Source: Rhodosporidiobolus odoratus (taxonomy: Eukaryota; Basidiomycota; Microbotryomycetes; Sporidiobolales; Sporidiobolaceae). Taken from it: a stretch of DNA of 64,000 nt. Numbering within the stretch: position 1 is the first letter of the stretch; every line of letters starts with the position of its first letter. This document shows, piece after piece, positions 1 through 15,968 of this stretch. A program made the position numbers and the translations under genes. The DNA lies in NCBI GenBank assembly GCA_034387635.1, contig JAOANU010000001.1, positions 558,001-622,000 of the forward strand, given 5' to 3'. Under the pieces are notes generated by a model that was not told where the DNA came from, did no database searches, and was given only the letters and a program-made list of their open reading frames with translations.

Positions 1-79
1 AATGGGAGTGTGAAGGCAGTTCGAGGTGGAGAGTAGATGGAAGAAAAGCGTTCAATGCAAAAAGAGGTGGGGTACTTAC

Positions 80-102
80 ATCACGTTGTCTTCGCCGGCC
101 AT
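80..102 (-). CDS. 5' first exon of a gene running off the left edge
   Basis: On the minus strand an ATG at 102-100 opens a short reading frame (Met-Ala-Gly-Glu-Asp-Asn-Val, then two bases of the next codon). It is followed at once by a good donor, GTAAGT (79-74). The rest of the window to the left would be its first intron, so only this exon start is visible. Seven residues are too few to name the family. A short first exon followed by an intron is common in the better supported genes here (24 nt in mucin-like B, 36 nt in mucin-like A), which is why I report it. It could also be chance. Confidence 0.35.
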
Positions 103-801
103 GTTGATCTTTGTTGATCTGCGAGAGTAGCTACATCAGGCACAGTGCGCAGGACGGAAAAGGTTTGTGTATGTGCAGGCCGGAATGCCCTCTTGCGAAG
201 ACAACCTGTTGCGACGAAATCCGCCGCCTCAACACCCTGCACCTCCGGGACCTTATGGGCAGTCCCATCGCTGTACCGTACAAAGTTTACGTTCTGAATA
301 CGGAGAAAGGAAGGCGGTGAAGGGTTGGTGGACTGACGTGTGGAAAAGTCGGAGGTGATAAAGTTGGTGCGAGTGCTTGTGCGGTTTATTGAGCGCGTTG
401 CAGTTCGAAGAGCAGCCAGTGCGAGTATGAAGGGGAAGAAGGGAAGCGAGAGGAAGGCGAGCCAAGTGAAGGAATCGTTGGGCGAGTCCTGACGCCAACG
501 CGAGAAAAAAAGTGGGGAAGGTCGGGCTGGTAATCCTGATTACAACCGCATTACAATCGAGCAAAAATAATCAGATTTTACAGCCAGCTTTCGCTACACG
601 TTAAGGCATAGCGGGTTCTCGGTACTAGCTTCTTAGAGATGCTCTCACATCTTTACACATGGCTACTGGCACATCCATAAAAAAGGGAGGAATTGGCTTT
701 CATCGCCTCGACGTCCTTGTCTCTGCCTCCTCACCCTCGAATACGCTGAGAGAACCGCCAAACAAGATAGGCGGGGAGACGTTTACTCACTCTCCCTGGC
801 C
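103..801. other. Divergent intergenic region upstream of IRE1
   Basis: About 700 bases without a supportable gene. It would carry the promoters of the leftward partial gene and of IRE1. The short open frames here have no family features, and most open without an ATG. No TATA-like or repeat element stood out. Confidence 0.5.
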
Positions 802-5206
<4,405 letters not shown>

Positions 5207-6104
5207 TTACGCTTCCGCCCTACCTTGAAAACCGCCTGCATCCGTCGCCGTACCGACTCCACCCTCTGTCCCACTCTTTCCTCCCTGTACTCTCAGCTCA
5301 CCCGTTGTAGCCAGGTGTTGCCGTCGTCGAGCTTTTACCTTATTTCCTCTTTTCCTTCTGTGTCGCTGATCTCTCCATAAGTACCGGGGTTGTTTACCTT
5401 TCTTTCTTCTCGTCTCATAGCATGTTCCTCTGGTGTATACAACGCACAGACAATTCACCCAAGCTGGATGAGGCGCTCGTGGCGCTGATCTTGCGACTCG
5501 TTTGGTTTGGCGACCGGGCTTCGGCTTCGTTTACAGCGAGACCCGGGATGTGGTGTGAGTGCCCAGGATCGGGAGGCTTTTCGAGTCTTCAGCAGGGTGC
5601 AATTCGCCCTTGGTGCGTCTCCCTTCGCCTTCTCTTTCTTGACCCTGCCCTCACCCTCATCCTGCTGATCTCACGTCCTCGATAGGCTGTCTGCTCGTGC
5701 CCCCCCCCTGACGCCCCACTGCCGCTATGAGAGTACCGAAGCTGCCTTCGACACACAACGCTGTCACCGTTCACCAGCGCCGTGTGCGCGAATACCGTCT
5801 GGTTGCGGAAAAAGTCTCGAGTCGCCTATCGTCGCTTCTTTCTTCCGCTCGACTACGCCTCGGTGTCTATCAGCCACGCTGCTGGTCAGCCTCGAATCAC
5901 CTTCTTACAGTACGCTTCGTGACTGCAGGGTCGTCCCTAAGGTTGAAGCAAAAAAAATGAGGTTCCGGCGTGGTCCGAGGACTCCCTTGGAGAAAATTAC
6001 GGACTCCTTGGACTTGTCGGAGGACTCCTCTCGTTCAGTTCTCGCTCCTCCCTCATCTCTAAGCAGGCTCTCGCTGTACACCATCTGAACTCAAGGCTCG
6101 CTCT
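5207..6104 (+). other. IRE1 3' region and promoter of mucin-like gene A
   Basis: About 900 bases with no supportable gene. T/C-rich stretches follow the IRE1 stop, as expected of a 3' UTR. Near 5967-6030 the heptamer GGACTCC recurs several times in about 60 bases just upstream of the next ATG. It could be a promoter element, but I cannot assign a factor. Confidence 0.5.
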
Positions 6105-9100
6105 ATGTCCACGCCGCGAGCGACCGTCAGCCCTGGTGGGGTGCGTTGGCCTTCCTTACCTTTCCCTAAGCGGAACTTGCGGTTGACCTCTAATCCCACT
6201 TCCAGGGTTCCTCCCGCCGCTATGTAGGCAGCTCACCACAGGCGCAGTCGGCGATTAGCAAGCGGAAAGGAACGGTCTGGGGGTTGGGTCTGCTAGCGCT
6301 TCTGGTCCTGCTCGTCGTGCGTTCTTTTCCCTTGCCACTCGCTGCGATTCCTCTCCCGTGCTTGCAATGACCAATCTTCCACGCAGGTCATCATCGTGCC
6401 GCCTAGTGTGGTGCTCACGCGTAAGAACAACAAGAACAACGCAGTGAGGGACAATGTGTACACGACAGTGGTGGATGGAAGGACGATTACTCGCACTGGC
6501 GATCTCGCCACACGCACGCAGTTGACTACACTGGCTAACGGAGCGGTCAGCACTCGAACATCCGTTCTGACGATGCCGGTTGTGACTGTCAGTGCGACCG
6601 AAGCGCCGCAGAGCATTGCGACTGGTGCGCCATGCCTCTTCTTTTCCCACTGTCTCAGCCCTTTGCTGACTGACTCTCTCGCATCGCCAGAGTATGTCAC
6701 GTCTACGCTGTCGGATGGCGTGGAGGTTGTCCTGCGAACGGCTACCAACCTTGTTACGGGTGTTGCGACGTACACTTACACGGCGAGCGGGGGTGCGGCT
6801 TCTTCCGCCTGCCATCAAAAGCGCGACTTAACATTGCTTTGCAGGTCAAGTCTCGGTCGCTACATACACGGTTACGAGCTACGATATCGTTACCGTCGTG
6901 GGGTACGTTATCTTAACCGCTCTTCATCTTCTGCACGCTTAGCTTTTCTATCTGCGCAGGCCTCAAGCGACCACCCCCTCGACGACTTCCTCTTCCACCG
7001 TCAGCTCCTTGCCGACAAGTACGCCGAGCAGTGTCGTATCCTCAAGCAGCAGCGTTTCCTCCACTGCCAGTTCGGCCAGCCCCTCTTCGACTTCGACCGT
7101 CATTTCTGCGACTTCCGCACCTACTTCTTCGTCTTCGACTGCTACTTCCTCTACCAGTGCGTCTCAAGTCAGCTCGAGCTCAGCTCAGATCAGCACGTCG
7201 GCTTCTTCGGCGTCGGTGTCAGCATCAGCCAGTTCCGCCTCCGCCAGTTCCGCCTCTGTCAGCTCTAGTGCGAGCAGCTCCGCCCAACAATCGAGCGTTT
7301 CCGCAAGCAGTTCCAGCGGCGCTACTTCAGGGTAAGTCCCCTCTTCTTGCCTCAATCCCTTCGATATTGAGACCACATCCGTTAAGCAGCACAACGTCGG
7401 CGCTGCCTACCTCCGTTAGCTCCTCCTCCACGTCCTCTTCCTTCCCCAGTTCATCCTCCGCCACAAGGTCGGTTCACTCCTGCTCTTCCATTCTTCCTAC
7501 TGTGACTGACCTTGCATGAACTTGTCAGCCTTCCGACGTCAATTCCGGGTGGAACTGCGACGTCAACTACAAGCGGTGTCAGGTAAACCTTCTGTCCTCG
7601 ACTTTCTGTCAATAGACTCGAGCTGAATCCACTCCTCCTCATGGCAGCTCCGGCCAATCTTCCACGAGCTCGTCGACTGTTTCAGCTCCAATCTCTTCCA
7701 GCGCTACTTCGTGCGGATGATCTGATCTTCGGCAATCCGAAATCTGCTGACCTACTTTCTCGCAGTGCTACGTCTTCGACGTCCGGCGGCACCGTGGTTA
7801 TCCCGCCCATCTCGTAGGTTCCTCCTTGGACTTGGGTCTTCAGCATACATTTCTGATCTCACGTGCTCGCAGGACTCCCTCGACCACAGCCGGCTTGCCT
7901 GGTACGAACTCGACGACCTCGGGCTTGTCAAGCTCGACTACCGTTTCAAGTGGACAAGGGACGGGCACAACGACCTCAGGTGTTTCTACAACAACCAGTA
8001 GCGTTTCTGTGCCGACCAGTGGAGGTGCAGGCGGTATCTCCTCTACGACGACGAGTTTATCTAGAACCTTAACAACGCCATCTTCTTCCACGGCGGCCGG
8101 ATCCTCCTCGCCGACCACACCAGGATCTTCAGCGACTTCCGGAGTCTCCTCGACTAGCTCTCAATCCAGCTCCGCGTCAGGCGCAACCTCTGCATCTGGA
8201 ACTAGGTAGGTTTCTCTTCAGACGCCCTACGCTGAGCCTCGCTGATGATATCCCTGCAGCAGTAGCGCCACGAACACGGTCACCACGCTTCCCAGTCTCA
8301 GTCTGCCGATTTCGTTGCCTACCACCATTATCACAAGCGTAACGCTACCGAGCAGCACGCTACTGTCAACCATCACAATCCCGCCCATCGGGTGCGTTCT
8401 CGGACTCCTTATCAGTGTTTGTTTTCTGGGGAAGTCGAGCTGACCTCTCAGTCTGCAGCCCGTCCGGCACGTCTAGCTCTGCCATCGAGTCGTCGGCTTC
8501 GACCCGCTCGGAAGCTTCAGGGTCCAGCAGCTTATCGAGCAGCCGCAGCTCGCAATCCGAATCGGCATCGTCCAGCGCCAGCGAAGCCTCCGCTTCTTCC
8601 TCCCGGTCGGCGTCTGCCTCGCGATCGAGCGCGTCTGCATCGGAGTCGAGCTCATCTGCGTCGGAAACAAGCGCGTCCCGGTCCGCTTCACAGTCGCAAT
8701 CCAGCGTCTCTGCGTCGCAATCCAGCGTCTCTGCGTCGCAATCCAGCGTCTCTGCGTCGCAAACCAGCGCCTCGCGGTCCGCCTCAGCTTCGCAATCTAG
8801 CGCCCCTGCGACCGCCTCTGTATCCTCCTCGGCGTCTGAATCCAGTGCATCTGCGACGTCGAGCGCTTCGTCCAGCACGTCCAGTCCGTCGCAATCGAGT
8901 ACCTCGGCCTCGGCTTCTAGCAGCGTAACCACCTCGCCTTCGAGCACCCTCTCCTCGCCATCGAGTTCCTCCTCCTCGCCATCGAGTTCCTCCTCCTCGC
9001 CATCAAGTTCCTCCTCGTTGTCTTCCACCTCCTCGTCGCCTTCCACTTCCTCCTTGCCTTCCACCTCGCGCGAAGCGAGCACAATCGCATCCGAGCCTAC

Positions 9101-9402
9101 GTCAACGACAATGCGCGAGACCAGCAGCTCGAGTTCCTCGAGCCTGCCGACGTCTAATGCGATTCCTTCGAGCGGGTACGTTTGCCCTTTCCTCGCGCGT
9201 GTGTCTGACACGATGTAGCTGACTAGCCTGCTGCGTCTGCTTACAGAGTCTCTCGCACCTCTGATGCCGAGTGAGGCGGCTTCCCGAACTCTTGCCTGCC
9301 TCTTTCTGCATCTGACAGCTTCTCTCGTCTACGTTGCCCAGACCCTCTTCGGCAAGCAGCGCGGCACCGGCTAGTTCGTCCAACGCGGATGCTACGCCAT
9401 AA
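6105..9402 (+). CDS. Mucin-like Ser/Thr-rich membrane protein A
   Basis: Fifteen exons: 6105-6140, 6206-6316, 6387-6624, 6691-6792, 6845-6902, 6960-7331, 7390-7467, 7529-7582, 7648-7710, 7766-7813, 7873-8205, 8260-8391, 8459-9175, 9247-9270, 9342-9402 (about 808 aa). A short cytosolic tail is followed by one hydrophobic helix (about 36-54), then a conserved stretch beginning RKNNKNN and ending near residue 180, then a stalk almost entirely Ser/Thr/Ala/Pro. There is no second helix and no GPI signal, so a type II topology with an O-glycosylated stalk outside is likely. From exon 6 on every intron is in phase 2 and every internal exon is a multiple of three. The same N-terminal layout and intron phases recur in gene B (18268-21764). 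Such proteins are often labelled only as low-complexity or 'proteophosphoglycan'. No function is assigned. The last two exons are less certain: without the final intron the frame stops at 9271. Confidence 0.7.
8694..8756 (+). repeat. 21-bp tandem repeat, three copies, in mucin-like A
   Basis: Three perfect head-to-tail copies of a 21 nt unit (8694-8714, 8715-8735, 8736-8756) encode Ser-Gln-Ser-Ser-Val-Ser-Ala units within the Ser-rich stalk. The unit length is a multiple of three, so copy changes would keep frame. Confidence 0.9.
8953..9015 (+). repeat. Second 21-bp tandem repeat in mucin-like A
   Basis: Three copies of a 21 nt unit (8953-8973, 8974-8994, 8995-9015), the last with one substitution, encode Ser-Pro-Ser-Ser-Ser-Ser-Ser units. 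It is in frame and independent of the repeat at 8694. Confidence 0.9.
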
Positions 9403-10153
9403 ATAGGTACGTTTCCCGCGCCTCGTCTTCAAGCTGCAGACTAACCCCGCTTCCTTGGGTGCAGCTTCGTTGCCCTTCTTTACCGGTTTCTCCCCGACTC
9501 TTTTCCCTTTACTTATTGGTTGTCGCCCGCAAGGGCCGTGGATGCTGTCATTCCCTGCCTCGTAATCTCCTGGTTCATTCGTTCGTACTTCGTTTTTCGT
9601 CTTTTCTCGGTGTCAATGCACAGGTTCTTTCTGGACCCATCGGGCGTATGCTCCGCACGGGGACAGCAGAGGCTGGGCAGGAAGAAAACGCTAGCCTACT
9701 GGCCGTTTGTCGGTAAAGGCGAGAGAATGGAAGAGACCCGCAGAGAAACCGCGAGGTTGAGCCCGATCTGTAGCTACCAGGCTCCTATAAGAGAGATGAG
9801 GCTCTGCTGTGGGGTGAAAAGGAGAGTGTTTTACGTGTGTCTCGACTTCCGAGGCGCAGGAAAAACAGGAGTCTCAGAGACGGCCTGGACGCGGTGACCT
9901 CGCTTCCCTCTCGTCTCGCTCTCTTGTACAGAGTCTGACTGGTCTCTGTGCTCTCTATCTGCCTCTTTCTCATTCCGCCTGTACATCCCGCACCTCAACT
10001 CATCGAGAAGAGCCGAATCTCCTCTCGTCTCTTCTCCATCTCTCTCCCGATTCCTCGAATACTCTCCTCGACTTCTCTTTGCCTCGTTCAAACCCCGCTG
10101 GTCGGTCAACTGCACATCTTTCAGCTCCGTCCATCCGAAAACCGCGCCGGTCT
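9403..10153 (+). other. Intergenic: 3' region of mucin-like A and Myb-gene promoter
   Basis: About 750 bases with no supportable gene. A donor-like AG/GTACGT lies only a few bases after the mucin-like A stop, with an acceptor-like GTGCAG near 9464, so the 3' UTR may be spliced. The rest is pyrimidine-rich, as in other 5' leaders of this window. Confidence 0.45.
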
Positions 10154-13100
10154 ATGCACATGTCGGCTTTCACGTCGGAGGAAGACTTGGCTCTTCGATC
10201 AGCCCTCGAGAAAGGCGACGGCAAACTGAGTTGGACTCAGATAAGCAAGAACGCTTTCCCAGATGGACGTTACTCCAAGCAGGACTGTGTAGACGTAAGC
10301 CTACATACCTGCTGTTACTTGCTCACTCCCCCTCTTTCCCGCACCTGCCTCGCCTCCCCCTCCCCCTCCTCGAATTTCCTCCTCTCGCAGATCTTCTTAC
10401 CCCCTTTTTATGCCGAGGCCACTCTTTTTTACACGCTAACGTCCTCACCTTCCCTCGTGCTAAACGCTGTCCGCATGCAGCGCTGGAAGATCATATCAAA
10501 GCCGAAACCGACCAAAGGACCTTGGACCTCGTCGGAAGACGAACAATTGCGAGGGCTGGTCGCTCGTTACGGCTCTGAGAAATGGGTACGTATAGCCCCT
10601 TGCGCCTTTTCGGACTGTACTGACTGTCTTGGAAACTGCAGGTCATGATTGCGGGAGAGATGCAGACGAGGAGCGGGAAGCAATGTCGGGAGCGCTGGCA
10701 CAATCACCTCGACCCAAGCAGTATGTTTTCGTTCTTTTCCTTGTCGAATGCGGTGTTGACGTCGCACACTTGACCTCAAGTCAACAAGAGCGACTGGACG
10801 GCGGACGAAATCGCGCTCATTCGCCAATTGCATGCTACGATCGGACCGCGGTGGGCTGAGATGGCCAAGCACTTGCCGGGCAGACCGGACAACTCGATCA
10901 AGAATCAATGGTTCGTTCCTCCTGCTGGCATGCTCTGATCGTCAGCTGAAAATTGACTCCCCTGCTTGTACAGGAATGCGCAAGTTGCCAAGTCGCTTTA
11001 CTCCTTCCCCGGTTGCGTGCTGACTGTCTCCCTACTACAGGATGCAAGCACGTGAGAAGCGCGAACGAAGCCGAAGCACCTCGTCCATGACCACCTTCGC
11101 CCCAATGGACAAGACCAAGGTGATCAAGGCGAAGTCGGCGGCAGCAGCGGCTGCGGCAGTCACGGCACAAGTGCAGGCGGCCTCCGATTCCGGATCTCCG
11201 GCACCAGGCATGAGTCGTTCCGCTTCTTCGACCTCGCTCAACAACGCCCGCTTCGCTCCCTATGGCCGTTCTTCCCCGATGACCAAAACCCGAAGCGACT
11301 CTGCCTCGTCTCTGAGCGCCTTCTCGTCCCTCCGCTCGTCCGACTCCGTCGAAACCCTCGACAGCTCCCCTTATACCCCGTCTGGCATGGCCAAAAGTTC
11401 CTCCATGTCAGCCTTTGGCGCCGCCCACGACCGCCTACCCCGATACCCTTCTATGCATGCTCTCCCTCGCGAGCTCGCGACTAGCTTGGTCGATCCTGGC
11501 GATGCGACAGAAGTACTTTCCTCCTCCTACCTCCCGCACAACGCTTCGTTCGCCGCTCCCCACCCGTATCGTCGTCCTCATGCCAACTCGAATCCCGTTC
11601 TTCCTACCGGTCTCCACGCCTGGGCGCAATCCGGCACGCCTTCTCCTCCGACTTCAAGCAGCGCCGTCTTCCAGCCGATGGGGCACGCGGTGGAAGTCGC
11701 CGATGCCTGGCACCCCGCTCAGCAAGACGCTCTGTTCAGTCATCAGCCGATGATGGTAACCTCGACAGGCAGGGTGCAGCCTCTTCTCGCGCCGCTGCAG
11801 ATCGGCACCGAGGTTTCAACCCCGGGACCCAGGAGCGGGTACGATTCCTACGAGGCCAGTCCGCAAGTCTCGTACTACGACGACTCGCGCTTCTGCTCGC
11901 CGGTCGACATGATGGATCCGCAACAGCATCACTTCTTGGGCGGCGCTGGGCCTCTCGCTTTCGACCATCGCATCATACAGCAATCGTTCGGTGAAGCGCT
12001 TCCCCAGCTTCCGCCTTTGGCTCCTAGCGCCGGTTTCGGGTCGAGCGGCGTTCCCTCGGGGACGAGCGCTCCATACGTGCACCCTCAGCACCTCGCCACC
12101 CTCGACGAACAACACGTGTACGAAGGCTACGCCGCGCCCATCGAGCAAGCCCACGTTCAACCAAACGAGGGTGCCGTAGACGAGTCGCTTCGCCAGATTG
12201 TCTCTTCCGGCTGCAATGGCGACGGGTCCAATGCCGGCTCCAGCGCACCCTCGCCGCACGACTCGGGCTACGAGCACTCGCACCACTCCTCCTTCGACAT
12301 CTCGCATCGCCACGGCCACTCGGGCTCAATCGACCTCAGCGCCGGCTTCGACTCCAACCCTGCTGGCGGGCTGGTGTATTCTTCTCAGCCGCAGCAAGGA
12401 GAGCCGCTCTACTACCTTTCGGCACACCCTGTCGAGCTTTCTCACGATGAGCAAGGCGCCCGCCCAAACTTTTCCCGCCGCGACACCGCTCCTCCCGCCG
12501 CATGCTACAGCAATGGGCCCTCCCCTGCACCATTCTCACCGATCGAAGCTCCCTTCCGGCCCGGTCAAGGCGGTGCCATTCCCTCCGTACCTACCGCTTC
12601 TGCCAACCTCCATCGCCACACGCCGTCACTACCCAACCCGCCTAGCTACAGCGGAAGCTTCGACTCTTCGGGCGCTTGTCTCCTTCCCCCGCTTCCTACC
12701 GGTTCCCACAGCGCCAGCATCCCTTCCTCCGCCACGTTTCCTCGCTCTTCATCTCACGGCAGGCCGCGAGCTTTCACTCACGCCACTCTGCCCTCTTCGC
12801 GCCGTTTCTCTTCCTCCCTTTCCGGCCCAAGCCTCGGCGCACCCATCGACCTTGCCGCGCCTCTCGGTAACGAGCCAGCTTACATCGCATCGTCGCAAGC
12901 GCCCCGGCTCGCCGGACTGGGGTTGACCTCACTGGCCTCTGAGCCCATGTCGAAGATCTACAGCAGCCCGATGAGCGAAATCGCGGGCAGGTGGGGCGAC
13001 TTCTCGCTTTCGCATGCGCCCTCTCCCTCGGCTTCGGGGTCAGGAAGTGGCTCGACAGGATCTCAACCTGCGTCACCGGCACCTGGGTGGTTGCCTCGCA

Positions 13101-13369
13101 GCGCTGCAGCGGTCAGCTTGGAGGAACTCGCGGCGGAGGAAAAGGCGAAGCTCGACGCGGAGGCGCAAACATATGGTGGAACGTCAATGGCCATGTTTGC
13201 GGCAAGGCAAGTCGTGCTGAGGGATGGGACGCCAGGAACGGCCGGATTGTCCGCCGCTTCGAGGCCAGCGCTGAGCAGAAGTGCTAGCGCTCATTCGGTT
13301 GAGTACGGCGCAGGAGCGACGGGGGGACTTGACATTGATGAGTCTGGCAGGGCGGTGCTACCGCTTTGA
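10154..13369 (+). CDS. Three-repeat Myb-domain transcription factor
   Basis: Exons 10154-10294, 10481-10585, 10642-10720, 10781-10910, 11041-13369 (about 927 aa). Three Myb/SANT repeats are read across the splices: R1 about residues 5-55 (SEEDLALRSAL...W...RW), R2 about 56-108 (KGPWTSSEDEQL...W..I...RSGKQCRERW) and R3 about 110-152 (DWTADE...WAEMAKHLPGRPDNSIKNQW). This is the c-Myb-type order of a nuclear DNA-binding protein. The long last exon encodes a Ser/Pro/His/Gln-rich, probably disordered tail typical of fungal regulators. The start is the first in-frame ATG just before R1, and a second Met two codons later is equally possible. The last intron (10911-11040, 130 nt) is the least certain: a nearer acceptor at 10973 leads to a stop, whereas the accept site at 11040 keeps frame. 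Confidence 0.85.
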
Positions 13370-15968
13370 GCTGGACTGTGCTCGTCTCGCTGCCGGTCGG
13401 CGGGGCTCAGCAACCATAGACACTTTGTTTTCTTTCTTCTTCTCCTTTTTCCGACTCCTTTCTCTTTTATCATCGTCGGCAGTATTCTCACGGGTTCTTC
13501 TTTCGTTCAGTACGGTTCCTTTCTCTTGATGCCCACGCCGGTCGCCGTCGTTTACCCCGGTCTCAGTTTGATACCCCCAACCGGCTTCTTTCGTTATATT
13601 CCTCTTCCCATCTTTACCCCACCTTCCTTCGCTCTTACCGATACACGGACTTGTATTACCCTCAGTGCTTCCCTACCAACAGCTGTCTATCGCCGGTCGT
13701 ATTTCCCTGGATTCTCGTTTCTCCTACTCTGTGGGTTCTGTCACACTCTTTCGTAGCCGCACTGGTAGTCTGGTGGCAATCTCATCTTGGCAGGCCAGAA
13801 CAGAGTCGTGTAAATTGAGGCCGATAAGTCGAGAGAGAAGGTGCGCAAGTGCACATGCAACGAGCGGGCCATCGGGAGCAGGCTGTACTTCCCTCCGCTA
13901 TGTTTTGCACGGCCGGTACAGCACTAGAATGTGCGTACTAAGAGCAACTCAGGCTGGGACGGGCGGTTGCGACCACGATGGAGGCTGTCAAGCCGGGGCA
14001 AGGAGCAGGAGAATTGGTTTGACGCAGGAATGCCGGTTTCCAACCCATGCACATGTTCCGACTGTGCGCTTGCAGCCCTGCTCACCCACAGACTGAAGTC
14101 TGAAATGACCAAGTCTCTCGCGCTTGGCGTCGAGACAGCGGCGCGGAGCAGTACAGTCTACCAAATTAATAAGGGGGACGTCCAAGCCGCGTCAAAGTCT
14201 GAAAGCTTGCACGTTGGCTACCCACTACGCCAGACAAGTTTGGTAGATGCGACCGTTACTCGTGGCGAGCAGCGTATGACCGTTCTGCTTCAGGATGTTG
14301 CAGGTAAGAGGATGCTGAAACCCGAGTTGAGAAGGCCAATGGCAGAAAAGATCCCTCCCAGTCCGTTGAACCTCGTATGACCGCAGCTGCGCTATAGCAG
14401 GCAAGCAACTGGCCAGATGTGAGGCGGCGGGCGGCGCCACAACCCAGACTAGCAATATGCCGTCTCGGTCATCTCCGTCCTTTCTGTTCGAAGGTTCGCA
14501 TGAACGTTCACACTGAAGCTTAGCATTGCACATTGTTGTGTTGGACACTGCAGCCATCGAAAACCACCCCAGCATACAAGCGACTCGAAGGTTTTGATTA
14601 CAGTCACTCCTCGCTACAAAAGGGGGCTAAGCATTCGAGCTTTGCGGCCTTTGCATCCTCTACATAGTTTCCCTACACCCCTTTCTTCTTCTCCTCGTGA
14701 CGTCCAGATCCGTTTCACTCAACGCACGGCTAGCCCATCAAGGCGTTCCGGCACTCTCGCTGCCAGAGCCCGTCTCGATCACGACTTTCAGCGATTCGGT
14801 AAGCTCAACATCAACGAAAGCGCCACCGAGTGGAGCGCGCTGACCAGGAGGAGAGGTATCAGCTTACGACTGACCGCAAAAATGTGTTTTCCTGGCGAAG
14901 GCTTCCTTGTACAAGGTTTCAGGCCGCGAGCGGATACAAAGGACACGTCCAGCCATTCAGGCCTGCGTACAGTATGGCTGGTGAGCAGGTGCTGGCAGAC
15001 CAGGAGGCAATCTCAGTCATGCCGCCTCGGGAGATACATCGCAAGAAACAATTTGATTAATACACCACCCAATGCTGCAGTTGTGTCTTAAGACGCAAGG
15101 TGGCTTAGAGACACGCACAAGCTTCTGGGCGTGGTTTTCTGACCCCGTCAACACGCTACGCTCATAATCAGGTGCCACAGTCTCTGGACAAAGTCATTCC
15201 GATGCAACCGCACATTAACAGCTAGCGCTCGAAGCGGCAGCGGTGTAACTCCCTGTAATCGTGCTAGCGTAAGAAGCCGTCGGTGTGGCCCTTGGCTGGA
15301 CCCAATGAGCTGGACAGGAAAAAGAAGTGGATGCCCTATCTATGGGGCTATTTCGCTCTGTTAGCATGGTCGCAAGAGCGACAGCGTGTGAAGCTCAGGT
15401 GGGCCGAGAGAGGCGCCGAGGACCAGGTAGCTAGCTGCGAAGCGAGGAGCCTCTGAGGGGCGGGTCTTTCGGCAGGGAGGAAGAAGGGAAATTGGAGGGA
15501 AGAGGAAATAGCTGCCCGATCGCTCCGACGGGAGGCGGAGAAGATGAGACACGAGACGGAGTAAGCCAAGAGCAGCGGAGAACAGCGGGGTCGAGGGGAA
15601 GAAGGTCCGGATTGGACTGACAGAGGATGCGGGAGAGGAAGATAGAAGAGGGCGGTGCGTAGATTATCCTGAGGAGTGGAAAGGAAGGTCGAGAGGAGAA
15701 CGAGCAGCCCACCGCGGAGAGTGGGGAAAAGGAGCGAGAGATTCGAGACTCTTGAGGTGCAAGGGGGCCTCTCCGATTTGTCCTCACTCTCTTTCTATCC
15801 TCGCTTCATTCCCTACCCGTTTCTATCCTCCTCAAGACTATCTACAGCCACCATGCAGTGCTAAATCACCCCCCAATCACCCAGCTACACCCCTCCGTCA
15901 AACTCCAACCTCAAGCGGACCGCTTTGCAACAGCCCGCCGCTTCATCAACGCATTCACTCACTCCATC
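13370..15968. other. 2.6 kb gene-poor stretch between the Myb and FYVE genes
   Basis: No convincing gene on either strand. Roughly 13.8-15.3 kb looks less GC-rich than the neighbouring coding DNA, and its open frames are short and lack plausible codon bias, domains or splice partners. The last 500 bases before 15969 look like promoter and leader of the FYVE gene. No terminal repeats or transposase remnant could be recognised. Confidence 0.45.

Noticed and set aside
6105..9402. Possible wall-stress sensor (WSC/MID2 type) identity for mucin-like A and B
   Set aside because: Those sensors have a signal peptide and a C-terminal-side membrane helix. Here the only helix is N-terminal and no WSC domain is present.
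10083..10110. tRNA B-box-like sequence (GTTCAAACCCC)
   Set aside because: No matching A box, acceptor stem or anticodon arm could be folded around it; it lies in the leader of the Myb gene.
14594..15091. 165-codon plus-strand frame in the gene-poor island
   Set aside because: Composition looks random (many Arg, Ser and Cys, no hydrophobic pattern), with no family likeness and no splice partners.
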